64,000 nucleotides of DNA from Malania oleifera (taxonomy: Eukaryota; Streptophyta; Magnoliopsida; Santalales; Ximeniaceae): the NCBI RefSeq assembly GCF_029873635.1, contig NC_080428.1, forward strand, positions 61,491,957 through 61,555,956, in the 5' to 3' direction. Under the pieces are notes generated by a model. That model did not search any database. It saw only the letters and a program-made list of their open reading frames with translations, and was not told where the DNA came from. Below are positions 1-12,100 of the stretch, in pieces (the stretch's first letter is position 1; each line of letters begins with the position of its first letter). Both the position numbers and the translations under genes were made by a program.

Positions 1-373
1 TGAAACTTTTGGCCCAGTTGCCAAGTTGGATACCATAAGGATGTTGCTGGCTCTTGCTGCACCAAAAGGCTGGGTTATACACCAAATGAATGTTAAGTCG
101 GCCTTTTTGAATGGATACTTGGAGGAAGAAATCTTTGTGGACAACCAAACTGCAATTTCAATTGCTAACAATCCAGTGTTCCATGGCAAAACAAAACACT
201 TCAAAATAAAATTTTATCTTCTAAGAGAGGTACAAAGGGAAGGAGAAGTGCAGCTGATCTACTGCAAAACAGAAAATCAAAGTGCTGACATCCTAACAAA
301 GGCACTTCCGAAGATTAGATATGAATTCTTGAAGCAGAAGCTTGGTGTTTGCAACTCCAGAGTCAAGGAGGAG
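1..373 (+). pseudogene. Ty1/copia pol remnant with large internal deletion
   Basis: The reading frame from base 2 starts with the copia reverse-transcriptase block ETFGPVAKLDTIR and runs through MNVKSAFLNGYLEEEIFV, the normal RT N-terminal region. It then jumps in frame to DNQTAISIANNPVFHGKTKH, the end of the RNase H domain, and finishes with SADILTKALP and a stop at 377-379. The RT palm, including the YVDD box, and most of RNase H are missing, so this is a deletion derivative that cannot code for an active polymerase. A polypurine tract (about 364-373) leads directly into the LTR. The 5' part lies outside the window. The element probably sits in an upstream KDSB intron, because KDSB exons on both sides would flank it. 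Confidence 0.85.
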
Positions 374-730
374 TGTTGACCGGCATGACTCATGAAGTTG
401 AATCAGATTTATTTGTTGCTATTCTTTAGGAGCTGAATTAGATTTATTTGTTGCTATTCTTTAGGAGCTGAATCAGATTTATTTGTTGCTATTCTTTAGG
501 ATCTGAATTGGATTTATTTGTTGCTATTCTTTAGGATTATAACCATTTCTTCATGCTGATTTTTAGGCACTTAGTTGTTACGCTCAACAAGTAGCAAATT
601 TTTCTGCAATTCAGTTTTCATTATGCTATATAAATAGATAGCTTGTTGCTCAATAAAAATTAGCCTTCTGCAGTCTCTAAATCAGCTTCTCTTATTATCC
701 TTAGTCTCTGTTTTTTAAAAAAAATATCCA
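374..730 (+). mobile_element. 3' LTR of the deleted copia element
   Basis: The LTR begins TGTTGACCGG immediately after the polypurine tract. It contains a 35-bp tandem repeat in U3 and a TATA-like TATATAAATA at 627-636. The right edge is approximate because no flanking LTR copy or target duplication is visible in the window to fix it. Confidence 0.6.
399..538 (+). repeat. 35-bp tandem repeat, four copies, in LTR U3
   Basis: Four consecutive copies of a unit beginning TGAATCAGATTTATTTG and ending CTTTAGGAGC, differing at only a few positions. They lie 90-230 bp upstream of the LTR's TATA-like box, the usual place for repeated LTR enhancer modules. Confidence 0.9.
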
Positions 731-2067
731 ATAGAATGATCTTAAATGATACAAAATATTTAGTTGTCATGATGAAATCAATGTGAATAATTTGGGATTT
801 TTGCTTTGATTAATGAAACTGGAATATTTTTGGGGAGAACTATATTCTTATGATTGCGTGCGAGCTGTTATGTTGATCTGTAAGTACATTATAATTGAGT
901 TCCAGTTGACATATAGATGAAAGCAATGATGTTAAATGCAAGCTGTTTGTTTAGAGTTAAAAAGGATTCTTTCTATTCTAAAAATGTCAATTAAGTAAAC
1001 ATGTCTTCTAGAGTCATGAATCGTCTCAATCCTTCAACTCTTTTACTAGATCTTCATGAATCATCTGTGTTCAGCCTAGATCGTTTTTGTCTGCTGGGGG
1101 TTGGAATGTTTACTCTCGTTCGATGTCCATACTAAGTTAACAAACTCTGCACAAAAGAGGCTTGTGCACATCTGTAAGTTCAACCCAATTCATATCCTTA
1201 TGAATGAAATGCGTTAAGAATCTTAAGATCACTGCAGAGAAACAAAATGGCGCAAGATCATGCAGAAAAGACTGATGTGCAACTCCAAGCCTAGCTGATG
1301 CAAATATATAATGAAGTTATGATGAGAAGCAGGCAAGCATAGCTAATATTAAGTAGTAAAGTTCCCAGGCATATCAGTACTCAGTCCCATAAGGAAAAAA
1401 ACGTTCTCAATCTTCTACAAATAATTGTATGAAAAGAAAACCATCCTATTAAGCTTCATTGTGCCTGTCACATGCCCCTTTTATATATTTGGATATAGAA
1501 GGGGAGAAAGGAAAAAGGTTCAAGACATGGTTCAAAACTGGAATGATTATTATAATTGTTGATAAGTCAAAACTAGGATGAATATAAATGATAGATGGAT
1601 GCTGATGTGCGTGTTTGGGCGATATTGCTTTGTTGCCTTAGAGCTCTTGAACTCTGTAAGGGATTGATGCATATGAGAAACTTTGACCATGCAAGAGGAA
1701 GTAAAACATCTCAATATTTCAAATATACCAGTATAACATTCTCTGGTTGCAGAGACAACCTTTTTGCTTTCCAAGTTAAATATCATATCACTAAAAGTAC
1801 AACTTTTATCATAATAAATGCAGATTTTTTTATTTTTTTTTTACTGTTTTAATATGTAATGAGAAATATTTAGATTGTGGGGGTTACGAAGTTAACTCTG
1901 CTTACGAATGGCTTCTATGTTTATATTCATAATTACAATCATTTGGAAAGTGTGATCCATGTATTAGAATTTTTCATTTTGGTTTCAACCAGTGCTTCAG
2001 AATATCATATTTTACTTGGAAAATATGCTGCAATTTAAAAGAGAGACTTATTTTTTGCAATTTCCAG
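731..2067. other. KDSB intron sequence, no gene seen
   Basis: AT-rich sequence between the copia LTR and the first recognised KDSB exon. I searched it for the conserved N-terminal KDSB block (the PARYAS-type nucleotide-binding motif) and did not find it, so that exon should lie left of the window. Confidence 0.5.
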
Positions 2068-5000
2068 AGAACATGGGAAAGGGCAAAACTTGCAACCACT
2101 TTGGGCCAACTTGGTATGTCCAGCAGTTGAACTCCACATTTTTAGTTTTGTTCCACATCCTTATGATGATCCACTCCACAATCCATATATGATTACTAAG
2201 GAAAGAATATCAATATGAAGATGATGTTACTTAGAAAAATAAATTTTCATATTTGGTTGTATTTGGATATATTCCCAAAACAAATATATGTAGCTTTGTT
2301 TGACTGCCAGTAACAAAAGGAAATCAAATTGCCATCACAATTCATTGCATTTTATTGGGTTGAGAGATGCAGTGGACATCTCCATTTCTTATGGAATATC
2401 TTTAGTTATTGTTCATGATATAGTTAAGCATTAAAGACTGCAAGGATTCCAATTAATGTGTGCATTTTATTTGGAACCGTTTATTGCATACTTTAATAGC
2501 AATTTGTGTGTAAATGGGCTCACATACCACAGGAACTAACATGCAAAATGTCTATAAAACAGTGCAGCAAATTACATCTTATGCTGTTCATCTACTTTTG
2601 TACAGGCAATGAGATTTAAAAAAAAATGGAAATGTCAATTGAAATTTGTATCAATGAGTCATTGAGCTTGGCTTCTTGGTGGCTGTATCATAATAATTTC
2701 ATAACCTAGAATACTAGAGGCTGTTTGGTTTTTTTCATTATGGCAAGTAATTTTGCTTATGGATCTTTGGGCTGTTGCCACTGGTGCATCTGTGATCATC
2801 TTATTGTGGACCACATTAATCATGAATACAGAGGATAAAAACTCTTGCTGAAAATGATGACTTATGAGCATTCCAAACATACTTGCTGTTATTACCCTGA
2901 AAATTTATCTGAAGATATTTATCCAATGCAGTGAAAATTTTTCTGAAGTTACTAATCTGAGACAGCATGCTTTTAGGCCATACTGCAAGTGAAAATTTGT
3001 TCAAATGTGACCCTCTCTCTCTTTATACCCCTCATACTTTAACTTCCTCTTGAAATAGTTGTGGCAACGGATGATGAGAGGATAGCAGAATGTTGTCAAG
3101 GATTTGGAGCTGAGGTGATAATGACATCAGAATCTTGTCGAAATGGTAGGAGCCTTGCATATGCTGCATGATTTTACACTTCATTCTATTTGAATTGACT
3201 TTCGACTGACATTAGTTATCTGATCTTCAGGGACTGAGCGCTGCAATGAGGCAGTCCAAAAGATCAAAAAGAAGTTTGATATTGTTGTCAATATTCAAGG
3301 AGATGAGCCTCTTATTGAACCAGAGGTTATAGATGGGATTGTCAAAGCTCTGCAGGTAATTTGTTTTGTATATCATGTTAATTTCTCTTTAAAAGTTCAT
3401 TCAATATCTTCAAAAGTTTGCTCATATCCATTACTTCCATCATTTCATATGGAGCAACATGAAGCACTGCTTCGCCCTCATTAAATGCTTAATCAGGTGA
3501 AACGAAAAACCTGGTCAATGACCTCAACAACCAGGGGAGGGGGGAGGAACTATTCATATGCCAGGTTAAGATGAATGAACAACATTTTTCAACTGAAATA
3601 CCTGATGGTGGTAACTGCCTAACTGGTACAGTTGCCATTGTGGTGGGAATTTAAACAGTGAGTCATATACCTTTTCTTGTTTGAGATCTGGACCCATGCA
3701 CTGTCTCCATGCAATCTATTGATATAAAGTGAAGTAAAGAGGAACATTTTTTCCCAGCATTATTTTGCCATAATTCTCAGGATCAAATAGAGTTCATAGA
3801 ATGGGTCTGCCTACTGTAGTATTAACTTGATTTTGGAAAAAAATTCTAATAGTATACTAGATGTACAGCTTGTTCTACATTGTTGGCCCCCCAATGCAAC
3901 AGTTTTAAGATTTTAGGTAAAGTGGCAGTTGACATCATACAAGAGCCATGGTTGCCAGGAGGTCCTGGATTCTAGTCTTGTTGCCTGCATTTATGGTCAA
4001 TTTGTTAAAACTATCTTATTCCCCTTAATTTTTTGTTGACTCATGATGAGTGCTATTCATTGCTTGTTTATTTCTTCATGGGCAATCTGGCTGCATGTAT
4101 GGAGTACTGCTGAGGCTTGATATACATTGTTGGCCTGCTACCTTAGAGCTTAAGCTTTTAGGTAATATCAGCAATACTCAACCATCTCCAGCTTGAGCAT
4201 ATTATTTTCTGTTTCAAAGAATATTTTCTGTTTTCTTTTTATTCTGTTCTTCTGTTAGTTTGTTGCCAGAGAATATTTCTGGCTTGCTGCCGTGTATATA
4301 TACAGCTGTGCGAGGACTGTTCATGTATGGAAAACTAATACGATAATTTTACAGTTTATCTCCTTTACTACATTTCTCCTGTTTTTCCATCATGGTATCA
4401 GAGCTTTTTAGGACTCACGTCCATCCTTTCTCAAGGTCTGCATCTGCAGCATGGCTGACTCTCCTGCTGCATCCTCTTCCCATACGCAACCTCCCACTGT
4501 CTCACTTCTTTCTCCCATCAACATGATTACAGTAAAGCTGAATCACAAAAATTACTTGCTGTGGAAGGCACAACTCATGCCCTATCTCAAAGGCCAGAAC
4601 CTATTTGGCTACATTGGTGGCTCTACTGCTCCTCCTCATCCGCTCAGAAAAAACAACACACCATCTCCTGAGTTTCTCGCTTGGCAACAGCAGTATCAAG
4701 CTATCATCAGTGTTCTGATCTCCTCTCTCTCTGAAACATTCATTGCTCACGTTCTCACAGCCACTTCTTCTCAAGAGGTGTGGACAAATCCAATGCTAGT
4801 ATTATGCAAGTTCAACTTCAGCTCACCACTCTCAAGAAGGGTTCAGAATCCATTATAGAATACTATCGTTGTGCAAAGCTCCTTCAGGGCTCCCTTGCCA
4901 TGACTGGTAAAATCATTCCAGCCTCTAATTTCATTACATTTCTCCTGGCTGGATTAGGCTCCGACTACAACTCACTTGTTACGTCCATCACTACTCATGT

Positions 5001-8000
5001 GGATCTGCTCACTCCTGCGCAAGTATATAGCCATCTCCTGACTCATGAGGCACGATTTAACCATCAAACCTCCACACTGACTGCATCTCCCGAATTCTCT
5101 GCTAATTCTACTCAAACCAAATCTGTCTCCAGCTTTTCTCGTGGCCGTGGTTCCTCACACGTCAGAGGTAATTTCAGAGGTCGTGGTGGTCGTGGCAGGC
5201 ATGGTGGTCGCCATTTCTCCTCCTCTCTAGCTCCATTTAATCGGCCTATTTGTCAGGTCTGCCATAAAAGAGGCCATACTACCATCACATGCTACCACAG
5301 ATTTGATTTCAGCTACCAATTTCCCCCTCCACCTTCCCTCTTAGCACACCTCACCTCAGGACCTCATTTTCAACAGCCCTCTTCCACGTTTGCAAACTCC
5401 AACTGGTATCCTGATTCCATAGCCACCCATCACTTCACTCATGATTTTTCTAATCTCTCGATTAACCCATCTAAGTATAAGGGTGATGAGCAAGTTCGTG
5501 TCGATGATGGCTCATCTCTTCCAATTCACCATGTTGGCAGCTCCACCATCCGGTCCCCCAATGGCAGTATTCTTCTCTCTAAACTCTATCATGTTCCATC
5601 AATTTCTAAGAATTTAATTTTTGTCAGGAAACTATGTGAAGATAACTCTGTATATTTTGAGTTTCATTCTTCTTTTTTTTGTGTGAAGGATTCCCAAACC
5701 CAGAGAGTTCTTCTTCAAGGTCCTACTAAGGATGGCATGTCCGTGTTTCCACATCCATCTCCTCAAGCTTATGTTGGTGAACGTGTTTCTCCTGTTCAGT
5801 GGCATAATCAGCTAGGTCATCCTTCCATGCTCCTGGTTCAAAAAATTATTTCCCAGATGTCTCTGCCCACCAAATCCTCTTCGTCCCTTGAACTATGTCC
5901 CTCGTGTTGCAAGGCCAAACTTCATCAACTACCGTATGGCAGCTTCTCTCTCCGTTCAACTTTCCCTGTTTCTCATATTTTCTCGGATGTCTGGGGTCCT
6001 GCACCGATACTTTCTCGTGGTGGTTTTTGCTATTATGTTTCCTTTGTTGATGACCACAGTCGGTTTACTTGGATTTTCCCTTTAAAATGTAAATCTGATG
6101 TGGTTTTTGTTTTTTTATTTTTCAAACAACATGTAAAAACTCTTTTTAATACAAAAATTCGTTCCTTACAATCCGATTGGGGTGGTGAATTTTGATCTCT
6201 TAATAAGGTGTTAAATTCTTTTGGTATTTGTCATCGCATTTCATGCCCCCATGCTCACTCACAAAATGGTTCAGTTGAACGCAAACATAGACACATTGTG
6301 GAAACAAGTCTTGTTCTCCTTGCTCATTCATCTTTGCCACACTCTTACTGGTCTGATGCTCTTGCTATTGCTGTCTTCCTAATAAATTGCCTCCCTACTC
6401 CCACCTTAAATAACAAGTCCCCATTTGAAACCTTGTTTCACCACACTCCCGATTACATGTTTTTAAAAACATTTGGCTGCCAATGTTGGCCCAATCTTCG
6501 ACCTTATAACAATCACAAAATAAAGTTTCGCTCCCTTCCTTGTGTATTCCTTGGCATGGCTACTTGTGCTTCCATATCCCTACTGCTCGTATGTACATAT
6601 CTAGGGATGTCTTATTTGATGAGACTGTTTTTCCATTCTCTAACCCCTGTGCAGGCTCTCTTCCACATTCCTCAGCCTAACTCACTCCCTCTAATTCCTC
6701 ATTACCCCCCATTTCTTTGCCCCGGCCCACGAGTCCTGTGTCCAATACCCGTTCATTACCTCGGCCCAACCCATCTATACCTCATGACTCCCTAGCCCAA
6801 CACCCGTCTATCATACCCAACTCCTCTCCTCGTTCTAGCCCACTCACTCCCAAATCTTGGGCTTCTCTCGGCTCCTCCTTGCCGTCTTCATCTTCTCGGC
6901 ATTCTTCTCCTTCCCTTTCTGCAATCCCTTCCACATCAACACACCCTATGCAAACGCAAGCCAAGGCAAACATTTCTTGCCCTAAGCTCCAAACAAATGG
7001 CACCATTTCTTGGCCTCCGCCTCGCGCCCACACCACCTCAGTTGCTGTTCCAGAGGAGCTCTCTTCAGTAACTCATGCCTCCAAGTTTCCCGAATGGAGG
7101 CATGCGATGCAGCAAGAGTTTGATGCTCTGATGTCCACCAATACTTGGTCCCTTGTTCCTCCTGCTTCAAATTAAAATGTTGTTGGTTGCCGCTGGATCT
7201 TCAAGACAAAGCATATGTCTAATGGTTCCATTGAGCGATGAAAAGCATGCCTGGTCGCTAAGGGTTACAGTCAGCTAGAGGGCTTCGACTACACTGAAAT
7301 TTTTAGTCCTGTGGTCAAGCCTACTACAATCAAGTTAGTCATCTCCATTGCAGTTTCCTCTTTCTAGACGATTCATCAATTGGATGTTCAGAATGCTTTT
7401 TTACATGGTTGTAACGACCTGCTATTTATTTTCCTGTTCTGATTTTTTTTTTTTTATACTGTAAGATTTATAATGCTCTGATACCTACTAAATTTAATCA
7501 AACCATCAACCTAAGCAGCGAGAAGCAAAATCTATATAAACACAATCAAGAAAATATACAATACCAGAGTGTTAAATGTGTCCCCAAAATATACATATAT
7601 GATTGTTTCCCAAAATACCCTCAACTGGGCTAGGGCTATACATAAATACTCTAAAAAATACTCACTCTACTGACAGGGCAGTACTGAGGCCCTTCTATCT
7701 GCGAGCCTAATCTGCTCGCCTACTTGGATCACCTGAAAAATGTTGAAGTAATGGGATGAGACGACGCTCAGTAAGACGAAATATGCTATTGCTAGTGTGT
7801 GGCAAATGAGTTACAATACTTTAAAGATCTGTTTCTAAATGATCATGCATAACTAAATATGAGAATACAAGTACAAATAACATATACAACCACCACCTGT
7901 ACCCATGTTGTTTAACATATCTGTTTTTATAGGTTCTCCATTCATAATACTTCTACTATACATAAGTACCCCCACTGTTACTGTAAAATTGTATATACAT

Positions 8001-11000
8001 TTAATAGCTGAAAACTTCCCTGTGGATAACTGTATGTCATGATTTAACCCCTCATGGCGGGATCTACCCTTGTTGGCCGATCAAGATAAACCACTATACT
8101 CCATCAGTCTGATCAGCCCTCCTCAACCCATATCTGATGGGGAGTTTGTCCACTCGTGGGCTCTATGATCAACTTTCATACCACGTATTATCTGAATAGG
8201 TGGTTGCACTCTATACTGTATGTAGCAATGGTATCGTGCTATGTAAACTGTATCTGTATGGTCCATCAAGGTCTGATACTATATAATTCATTTCTATATA
8301 CAACTATCTATTTTACCATGATTCTGTAATAACTGTATAAATCATGACACTGTGATAAACTATATTTGTATCAACTGTATTTCTGAAATGAACTGTAAAA
8401 TTGTATGTCATGGTACTGTAAACTATATCTGTATCAACTATATAATCATGGTATTTTGTAATTACTATAAAATATATTCACTGTTTGTATATTCTGTAAA
8501 ACATAATTCTGAAAAATACTGTAAAGCATGTCTCTGTACTATATCTATATTCTCAAGCCGCACAGTAATTTAAAACATATTATACATAATGGATAAACTG
8601 TATAAATTTATGTTGTGAATAATAATCTGGTAAAAACATATAGTTCATACTGAAATTATACTAGTATTGCCTAGCATAGCATATTTCCCTTACCTGATTT
8701 CTACTAAAATCCCCCTACCGTGATGGGTCCTACACCCGCAGGGTTCTCCACTCAACACCCTGAAAACTATATATGTTAGAACAAAATATTACTATTTCTA
8801 CGTCTATAGTATTTCCTACAACTGCTGGAAAGTCAAATTCTAACAAAAAGGTCTTACCCTAAATCTGGGATGAAATCCAACTTCGTCCCACCAACGATCC
8901 GCTCCGACAAACTTAGGGAGAACTTCCCCAGGAGCGTCATGGTGGTCTCAGATCGTCGATCCTGCAAACGACGGGCCGAAATCTAAGAGAGATGGAAGTG
9001 GAGCCATAGGAGAGAGAGGGATTGAATTTCTGTGAATTTTCTGCGTAAAAATCCAATTTTCAGCTATTTATAGAGTCGGATTCGTCAACAAGACATGTCA
9101 CTTCGTCGACGAGTTCTGTAGAAAGTTCGTCGACGAACCTACACCCTCGTCGACAAATGCACCCTAGTCAACGAATTTCAGACTTCCAAAAATCCTCTCT
9201 CGGTATATTCTCGTCGAAGAAACTTGTCTTCGTCGACGAGGCCCTCTTGTACCCTCGTCGACAAATCCCCTGTGTTCATCGACGAGAACCTGATAAATTC
9301 TCTTGGGTCATTACATCCCAAAGTGTTTCCATTTCTATTTCGCATTCGTTGACGACGTCGGCTGCCTCCTTCTGTTACTGTTTCCATTTCTATCCCTCTT
9401 TATTATTTAAATACCCTTTTTCTTTGGGTCGTTACAATGGTACTCTTGATGAGCATGTTTTCATGTCTCAACCTCCTAGCTTTATACATCCACAATTTCC
9501 ACACTATGTTTGCAAACTCAATCGAGCTCTTTATGGCCTTAAACAAGCTCCCCATGCCTAGTGTGCACGGCTCAGCTCTCGTCTATTGGAACTGGGATTT
9601 TTTGTTTCAAAATCAGATGCTTCCCTATTTATTTATCGTCATCAGTCAATGCTTGTGTACTTCCTTGTGTATGTTGATGACATTGTGACTACTGGCTCAA
9701 GCCCGAACGTGATTTCTCACTTCATATCTGTTCTGAGCAATGATTTTTTGATTAAAGATCTGGGAGATTTACATTACTTTTTGGGCCTTGAATGTCATCG
9801 CAACTCTACTGGTCTCATGCTTTCTCAACGAAAATATATTTTAGATTTGCTGCAAAAGACAAACATGTTAAACTGCAAGCTAGTCAGCAGTCCAATGTCC
9901 TCCTCCACTAAGCTAACTGCCTTTGACTCCTCTCTTGTGACTGACTCTACATTATATCGTAGTGTCGGGGCAGCTTGCAGTATTTACTTTTCACCAGGCC
10001 ATACCTAGCCTTCTCAGTTAACCGTGTTTGTCAATATATGCATGCTCCATGTCTATCTCATTGGCAGAGTGTTAAGCGCCTACTACGCTATTTAAAGCAT
10101 ACTATTCATTATGGCTTACTTCTGCAACCTTCTCTCACTCCTTATCTGGCGGCCTACACCGATGCCGACTGGGCAGGTTGTTCCGATGACAGAAAATCCA
10201 CTGGGGGTTACTGTGTCTTTTATGGAAACAACTTAGTTTCATGGAGCTCAAATAAACAATCTACTATAGCCAGATCAAGTACTGAGGCCGAATACAAGGC
10301 TCTTGCTCTTGCAACCTGTGAGTTACTATGGTTACAATCTCTCTTATCTGAATTGGGTATTTTCCTCTCCACCCCTCCAACTCTTTATTGTGACAATTTG
10401 GGAGCCACTTATCTGTCCATGAACCCTGTGATGCACTCTCGCACCAAACATGTCGATGTGGACTATCATTTTGTTTGCGATCGAATTCAGGCCAAAGCTC
10501 TTCAGGTTTCTTTTCTTTCAAGCAAGGATCAACTAGCTGATATTTTCACCAAACCATTATCTTCTTCCAGATTTGCTTCTCTCAGATCAAGCCTCACTGT
10601 TCTTCCAGACCTGCTTGGCTCGCCAGGGCGTATCAGCAATACTCAACCATCTCCAGCTTGAGCATATTATTTTCGGTTTCAAAGAATAATTTTTGTTTTC
10701 ATTTTATTCTGTTCTTCTGTTAGTTTGTTGCCAGAGAATATTTCTGGCTTGCTGCCGTGTATATATACAGCTGTGCGAGGACTGTTCATGTATGGAAAAC
10801 TAATACAATAATTTTACAGTTTATCTTCTTTACTGCATTTCTCCTGTTTTTCTATCAAGGTAAGATGGTGTTCCAGCAAATTCTCAATCCAAATATAATC
10901 AATAAAATAGGGTCTACCATTTTTTCTTAGTAACAGTATTCCAATGTTAATGTGATGAATGAGGGAGGGCATCTAATACACAGGGATTGCTTGGAACTTA

Positions 11001-12100
11001 ATTTTCTTGCTCAATTTATTTTTCAAAATTTCTTTATTTCTTACTTGTTCTTCTTATTGTTCTCAAGTGTTCTTGATTCATCACAATGTTCATTGATGAA
11101 TCTGCATTTGTTCCTCATGTTGTTTCATTCACCTCGCCTGTTAGTCAAGGAATATGGCTCAAGCCACTTTGAACCCATGGTCAATGCCAAATGTGGAGTG
11201 ACAATTGAAAGATTTTTCTTTAGACCATATTTCTTTCTTATTTTTTTTTACTGTTGAATTGATTGAATTAGTTTGAGTTTTACAGGCAGCCCCCGATGCA
11301 GTATTTAGCACTGCGGTTACATCTTTAAAACCTGAAGATGCTTCTGATCCAAATCGAGTGAAATGTGTAGTGGACAATCGTGGTTATGCGATCTATTTCT
11401 CCCGGGGATTGATTCCATATAACAAGTGCGTCATATGGGATATCTCTCAGATTGTTTATAACTGCATTCAGCACGCATGTTTAATCAATTTTCATTAATT
11501 TATTATTGCACCCAACACAGGTCAGGGAAGGTTAATCCATGTTTTCCGTACTTGCTTCATCTTGGCATCCAGGTATTAAAATAAAATGTTGTTTGCTAAG
11601 CCTAAACAATAACCACGATGTGGTAGTATATCCCATGATTGTCAAGTGCTAATGTTGCCTTTCTTCTGCCAAGCTAGAGCTACGATGCACAGTTCTTAAG
11701 TATGTATCCTGAGCTTTCACCAACACCACTGCAACTAGAAGAAGATCTAGAACAGCTTAAAGTGCTTGAGAATGGGTACAAGATGAAGGTACTTCAATTC
11801 ACTATCTTTTATATTGCTCTATAAAATAGGAAATAAGGATTAAGAAATAAAATAATATGTTTTGGATTTCACAAATCTTGGTATTCAATAGTGGAGTTTC
11901 GTACCAATTTGTAGAAAATTGAGTCACTGGTAATTGTAGTAACATACTTAGAGAGAAGTGACCACTAAAACTACTCCGAATTAGAAATTCAACTGCTCTT
12001 CTTATAGGTGATCAAGGTGGATCATGATGCTCATGGTGTTGACACTCCAGAAGATGTCAAGAAGATAGAATCTTTTATGCGAGAAAGGAATTTATCTTAG
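2068..12100 (+). CDS. KDSB: CMP-KDO synthetase (3-deoxy-manno-octulosonate cytidylyltransferase), 5'-partial
   Basis: Seven exons with GT/AG borders and continuous frame: 2068-2113, 3059-3145, 3231-3355, 11286-11425, 11521-11572, 11678-11788 and 12008-12100 (stop TAG). They encode the last 217 residues of a protein that is about 290 aa in Arabidopsis, from memory. The enzyme couples CTP to KDO to give CMP-KDO for rhamnogalacturonan II. Visible landmarks are [25 protein letters not shown], the nucleotidyltransferase block [44 protein letters not shown] and GVDTPEDV, where the family's metal-binding aspartate lies. The N-terminal exons (membrane segment and first nucleotide-binding loop) are not in the window. 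The intron 3356-11285 is almost 8 kb because a copia element has inserted into it. No coding lesion is seen. The gene converges on the phosphatase gene downstream. Confidence 0.93.
3356..4159. other. KDSB intron before the copia insertion
   Basis: Non-coding intron sequence. Two stretches, near 3878-3990 and 4120-4160, resemble each other (TACATTGTTGGCC followed by TTTTAGGTAA) and may be old retroelement ends, but too little is left to classify. Confidence 0.4.
4166..4392 (+). repeat. 5' LTR of the KDSB-intron copia element
   Basis: Nearly identical to 10631-10857. It contains a TATATATA box near 4305 and ends ...CATCA directly before the primer-binding site. Confidence 0.9.
4393..4404 (+). 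other. Primer-binding site (initiator tRNA-Met type)
   Basis: TGGTATCAGAGC follows the 5' LTR with no gap. This is the common plant retrotransposon PBS complementary to the 3' end of initiator tRNA-Met. Confidence 0.88.
4451..6570 (+). pseudogene. copia gag-protease-integrase, broken
   Basis: The ATG at 4451 opens a gag domain ([19 protein letters not shown]). The frame shifts near 4780-4790 and gag continues to an RG-rich stretch and the zinc knuckle [14 protein letters not shown] (CX2CX4HX4C, about 5253-5294). The protease motif reads [10 protein letters not shown], so the usual DSG active-site triad has become DSI. The pre-integrase motif WHNQLGHPS and the integrase core ([25 protein letters not shown]) follow. 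A TGA at 6196 interrupts integrase right after SDWGGEF, and NGSVERKHR continues beyond it. A further frameshift near 6555 ends recognisable integrase. The damaged protease, the stop and two frameshifts make it non-functional. Confidence 0.9.
7410..9436 (-). mobile_element. Solo LTR (gypsy-like) inserted in the copia RT gene
   Basis: The ends are perfect 10-bp inverted repeats, TGTAACGACC and GGTCGTTACA, flanked by the 5-bp target duplication ATGGT (7405-7409 and 9437-9441). Removing the insert rejoins the copia RT frame exactly. It is 2027 bp with no coding capacity. A TATA-like CTATAAATAG on the minus strand (9064-9073) gives the orientation. The terminal sequence resembles plant Ty3/gypsy LTRs, an attribution from memory. 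U3 holds palindromes related to TCGTCGACGA (9082-9285). Confidence 0.85.
9082..9285. repeat. Paired TCGTCGACGA-type palindromes in solo LTR U3
   Basis: Sites start at 9082, 9103, 9127, 9147, 9211, 9230, 9255 and 9276, with a degenerate one near 9165 and an isolated one at 9346. Steps within pairs are 21, 20, 19 and 21 bp. Successive pairs are 45, 84 and 44 bp apart. The array abuts the minus-strand TATA-like box. Confidence 0.85.
10631..10857 (+). repeat. 3' LTR of the KDSB-intron copia element
   Basis: Matches 4166-4392 over its whole length with about eight substitutions. It is followed directly by the target duplication AGGTAA. Confidence 0.9.

Larger units (their letters stand above)
7064..10662 (+). 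pseudogene. copia reverse transcriptase-RNase H, split by a solo LTR
   Basis: RT begins with [15 protein letters not shown]. It runs through in-frame stops (about 7173, 7240 and 7366) to [10 protein letters not shown], where the solo LTR interrupts it at 7410. Beyond 9441 it resumes at once with [23 protein letters not shown], the catalytic YVDDIV box (about 9666-9683) and [12 protein letters not shown] frameshift near 9970 precedes the RNase H part ([49 protein letters not shown]), which ends about 20 bp before the 3' LTR. RT catalytic residues survive but the frame is broken several times. Confidence 0.9.
4166..10857 (+). mobile_element. Complete but inactive Ty1/copia retrotransposon in a KDSB intron
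   Basis: Two 227-bp LTRs (4166-4392 and 10631-10857) flank gag, protease, integrase, reverse transcriptase and RNase H in copia order, on the same strand as KDSB. The target-site duplication AGGTAA (or its 5-bp core) is at 4160-4165 and 10858-10863. By hand count the LTRs differ at about 8 of 227 sites, roughly 3.5%, so the insertion is fairly old. The coding region is broken by stops and frameshifts and by the solo LTR at 7410-9436. Unusually, the LTRs start TATCAG rather than TG. Confidence 0.93.

Noticed and set aside
6717-7175. Pro/Ser-rich 152-codon open frame as an independent gene
   Set aside because: It is the copia integrase-RT linker running into the RT start ([12 protein letters not shown]), so it belongs to the pol pseudogene.
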